DNA from: an uncultured Actinomycetes bacterium
Lineage (GTDB): Bacteria > Actinomycetota > Geothermincolia > Geothermincolales > RBG-13-55-18
NCBI GenBank assembly: GCA_937128055.1
Contig: CAKZMC010000065.1
Location: 1-37,413 of the forward strand
Direction of reading: 5' to 3'
DNA: 37,413 bases
Positions within the stretch are counted from its first letter, which is position 1. Each line of letters starts with the position of its first letter. Shown one piece after another: positions 36,816-37,413 of the stretch. Made by a program: the position numbers and the translations under genes. The notes below the pieces were generated by a model, which was given only the letters and a program-made list of their open reading frames with translations, was not told where the DNA came from and ran no database searches.

Positions 36816-37413
36816 GTCCTTCACCCTCCAGGGGATATACTTCGATGTCGCCGAAACGCACCGCCTGACGCAGGTCTATCTCCTCCAGCTTGTACAGCTC
36901 CAACAGGGCCAGAAAGGTGGCGATGAGCTCGATGCGCAGGGCGCAATCGGAGGTCAGTTCCCGGTAAGTCGTGTGCCCCCTTTCCCGCAACGCCTCCCGC
37001 ACGCGCTCGATGAAATCGGATATGTTGACCCTGATGGGAGCGATATATGATATGTCGACCTCTCCTTCCGCCTCCACGATGTCGCGCGCCACCTCTGCCA
37101 GCCTCTGCAGGTCAAGCCCGCGCAGGACGTCGGGGACCAGGTTGCGGAAGGGGTCCTCCAGGTCCACCTGCCGGTAATAGTATCTCTCTTCCTGCCCGAG
37201 TCTCTCCCAGAGGAGCGAGGCCACGTTGCGGAACTTCTGGTATTGGAGCAACCTCCAGATCAGCTCCTCGCGCATCTCGGCAGGGGTCGTTTCCTCCTCC
37301 TCCCTCTCCGGGGTAGGGAGCAGGTAATCCGACTTCAATTTCAGGAGCGTCGCGGCGATAAGCAGGAATTCGGTGGCCACCTCCAGGTCCAGCTGGCGCA
37401 TGGACGCGATGTA
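36805..37413 (-). CDS. scpA: Segregation and condensation protein A (5' part outside window)
   Basis: The C-terminal 202 residues of the kleisin ScpA, which bridges the SMC head domains and binds ScpB. The frame is open to the right edge (Y-I-A-S before MRQLDLEVATEFLLIAATLLKLKSDYLLP), so the N-terminal SMC-binding domain is outside the window. The C-terminal winged helix (about the last 70 residues) has the usual FLALLELYKLEEIDLRQ motif, which contacts SMC. The overlap with scpB implies translational coupling. The apparent start at 37401 in the ORF track is an internal Met. Confidence 0.95.
   Translation of the reverse strand, partial: YIASMRQLDLEVATEFLLIAATLLKLKSDYLLPTPEREEEETTPAEMREELIWRLLQYQKFRNVASLLWERLGQEERYYYRQVDLEDPFRNLVPDVLRGLDLQRLAEVARDIVEAEGEVDISYIAPIRVNISDFIERVREALRERGHTTYRELTSDCALRIELIATFLALLELYKLEEIDLRQAVRFGDIEVYPLEGEGHGA

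Overview
The window is a stretch of a GC-rich bacterial chromosome with 43 protein genes (one cut by the right edge) and no tRNA, rRNA, CRISPR array or transposase that I could find. Start codons ATG, GTG and TTG are mixed, usually behind strong GGAGG-type ribosome sites. The class III (oxygen-sensitive) ribonucleotide reductase, an acyl-CoA catabolic cluster, an LmeA/DUF2993 protein and a core operon running scpA-scpB-rluB-aroH-aroF-tyrA-aroA-cmk-der-plsY-gpsA suggest an anaerobe or facultative anaerobe. By inference it is a deep-branching Actinomycetota lineage (Geothermincolia-like) or a high-GC Firmicutes relative. Taxonomy is a guess from gene content and base composition, not from a marker tree.

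Layout. 1-5.5 kb (+): a D,D-carboxypeptidase and hypoxanthine phosphoribosyltransferase pair, a structured-looking intergenic region, a bifunctional-nuclease (DUF151) protein behind a clear promoter, a TrkA/RCK potassium channel, and a secreted coiled-coil RlpA-like protein. 5.5-9.3 kb: a small PD-(D/E)XK-like protein, a Cys-rich ArsR-type regulator (-) diverging from a zinc-ribbon protein and a DUF1858 redox-disulfide protein, an ER/archaeal-type signal peptidase I behind a hairpin-rich leader, and a glycerophosphodiester phosphodiesterase. 9.3-12.1 kb: an acyl-CoA ligase between two long gene-free stretches.

12.1-19.2 kb (-): an acyl-CoA metabolic operon. In transcription order it reads PadR and TetR regulators, a long palindromic operator over a promoter, PaaI thioesterase, SDR dehydrogenase, B12-dependent CoA-mutase large and small subunits, SCP2-type thiolase and its DUF35 zinc-ribbon partner. 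The mutase has lost the residues that define methylmalonyl-CoA specificity, including the near-universal active-site His, so its substrate is open. This is the best candidate here for undescribed chemistry.

19.4-24.5 kb (-): an anaerobic dNTP operon, nrdR-nrdD-glutaredoxin-nrdG-DUF3786, with NrdR-box-like sites at its promoter. NrdD carries a 222-residue mini-intein directly before a catalytic cysteine. 24.6-37.4 kb (-): an LmeA-like lipoprotein-type protein, then phospholipid genes (gpsA, plsY), ribosome GTPase der, a PDZ-radical SAM-DUF512 protein, cmk, the shikimate/tyrosine genes aroA, tyrA, aroF and aroH, rluB, scpB and the 3' part of scpA.

All family calls come from reading motifs in the translations. 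Reference residues of known enzymes are quoted from memory and were not aligned by software.
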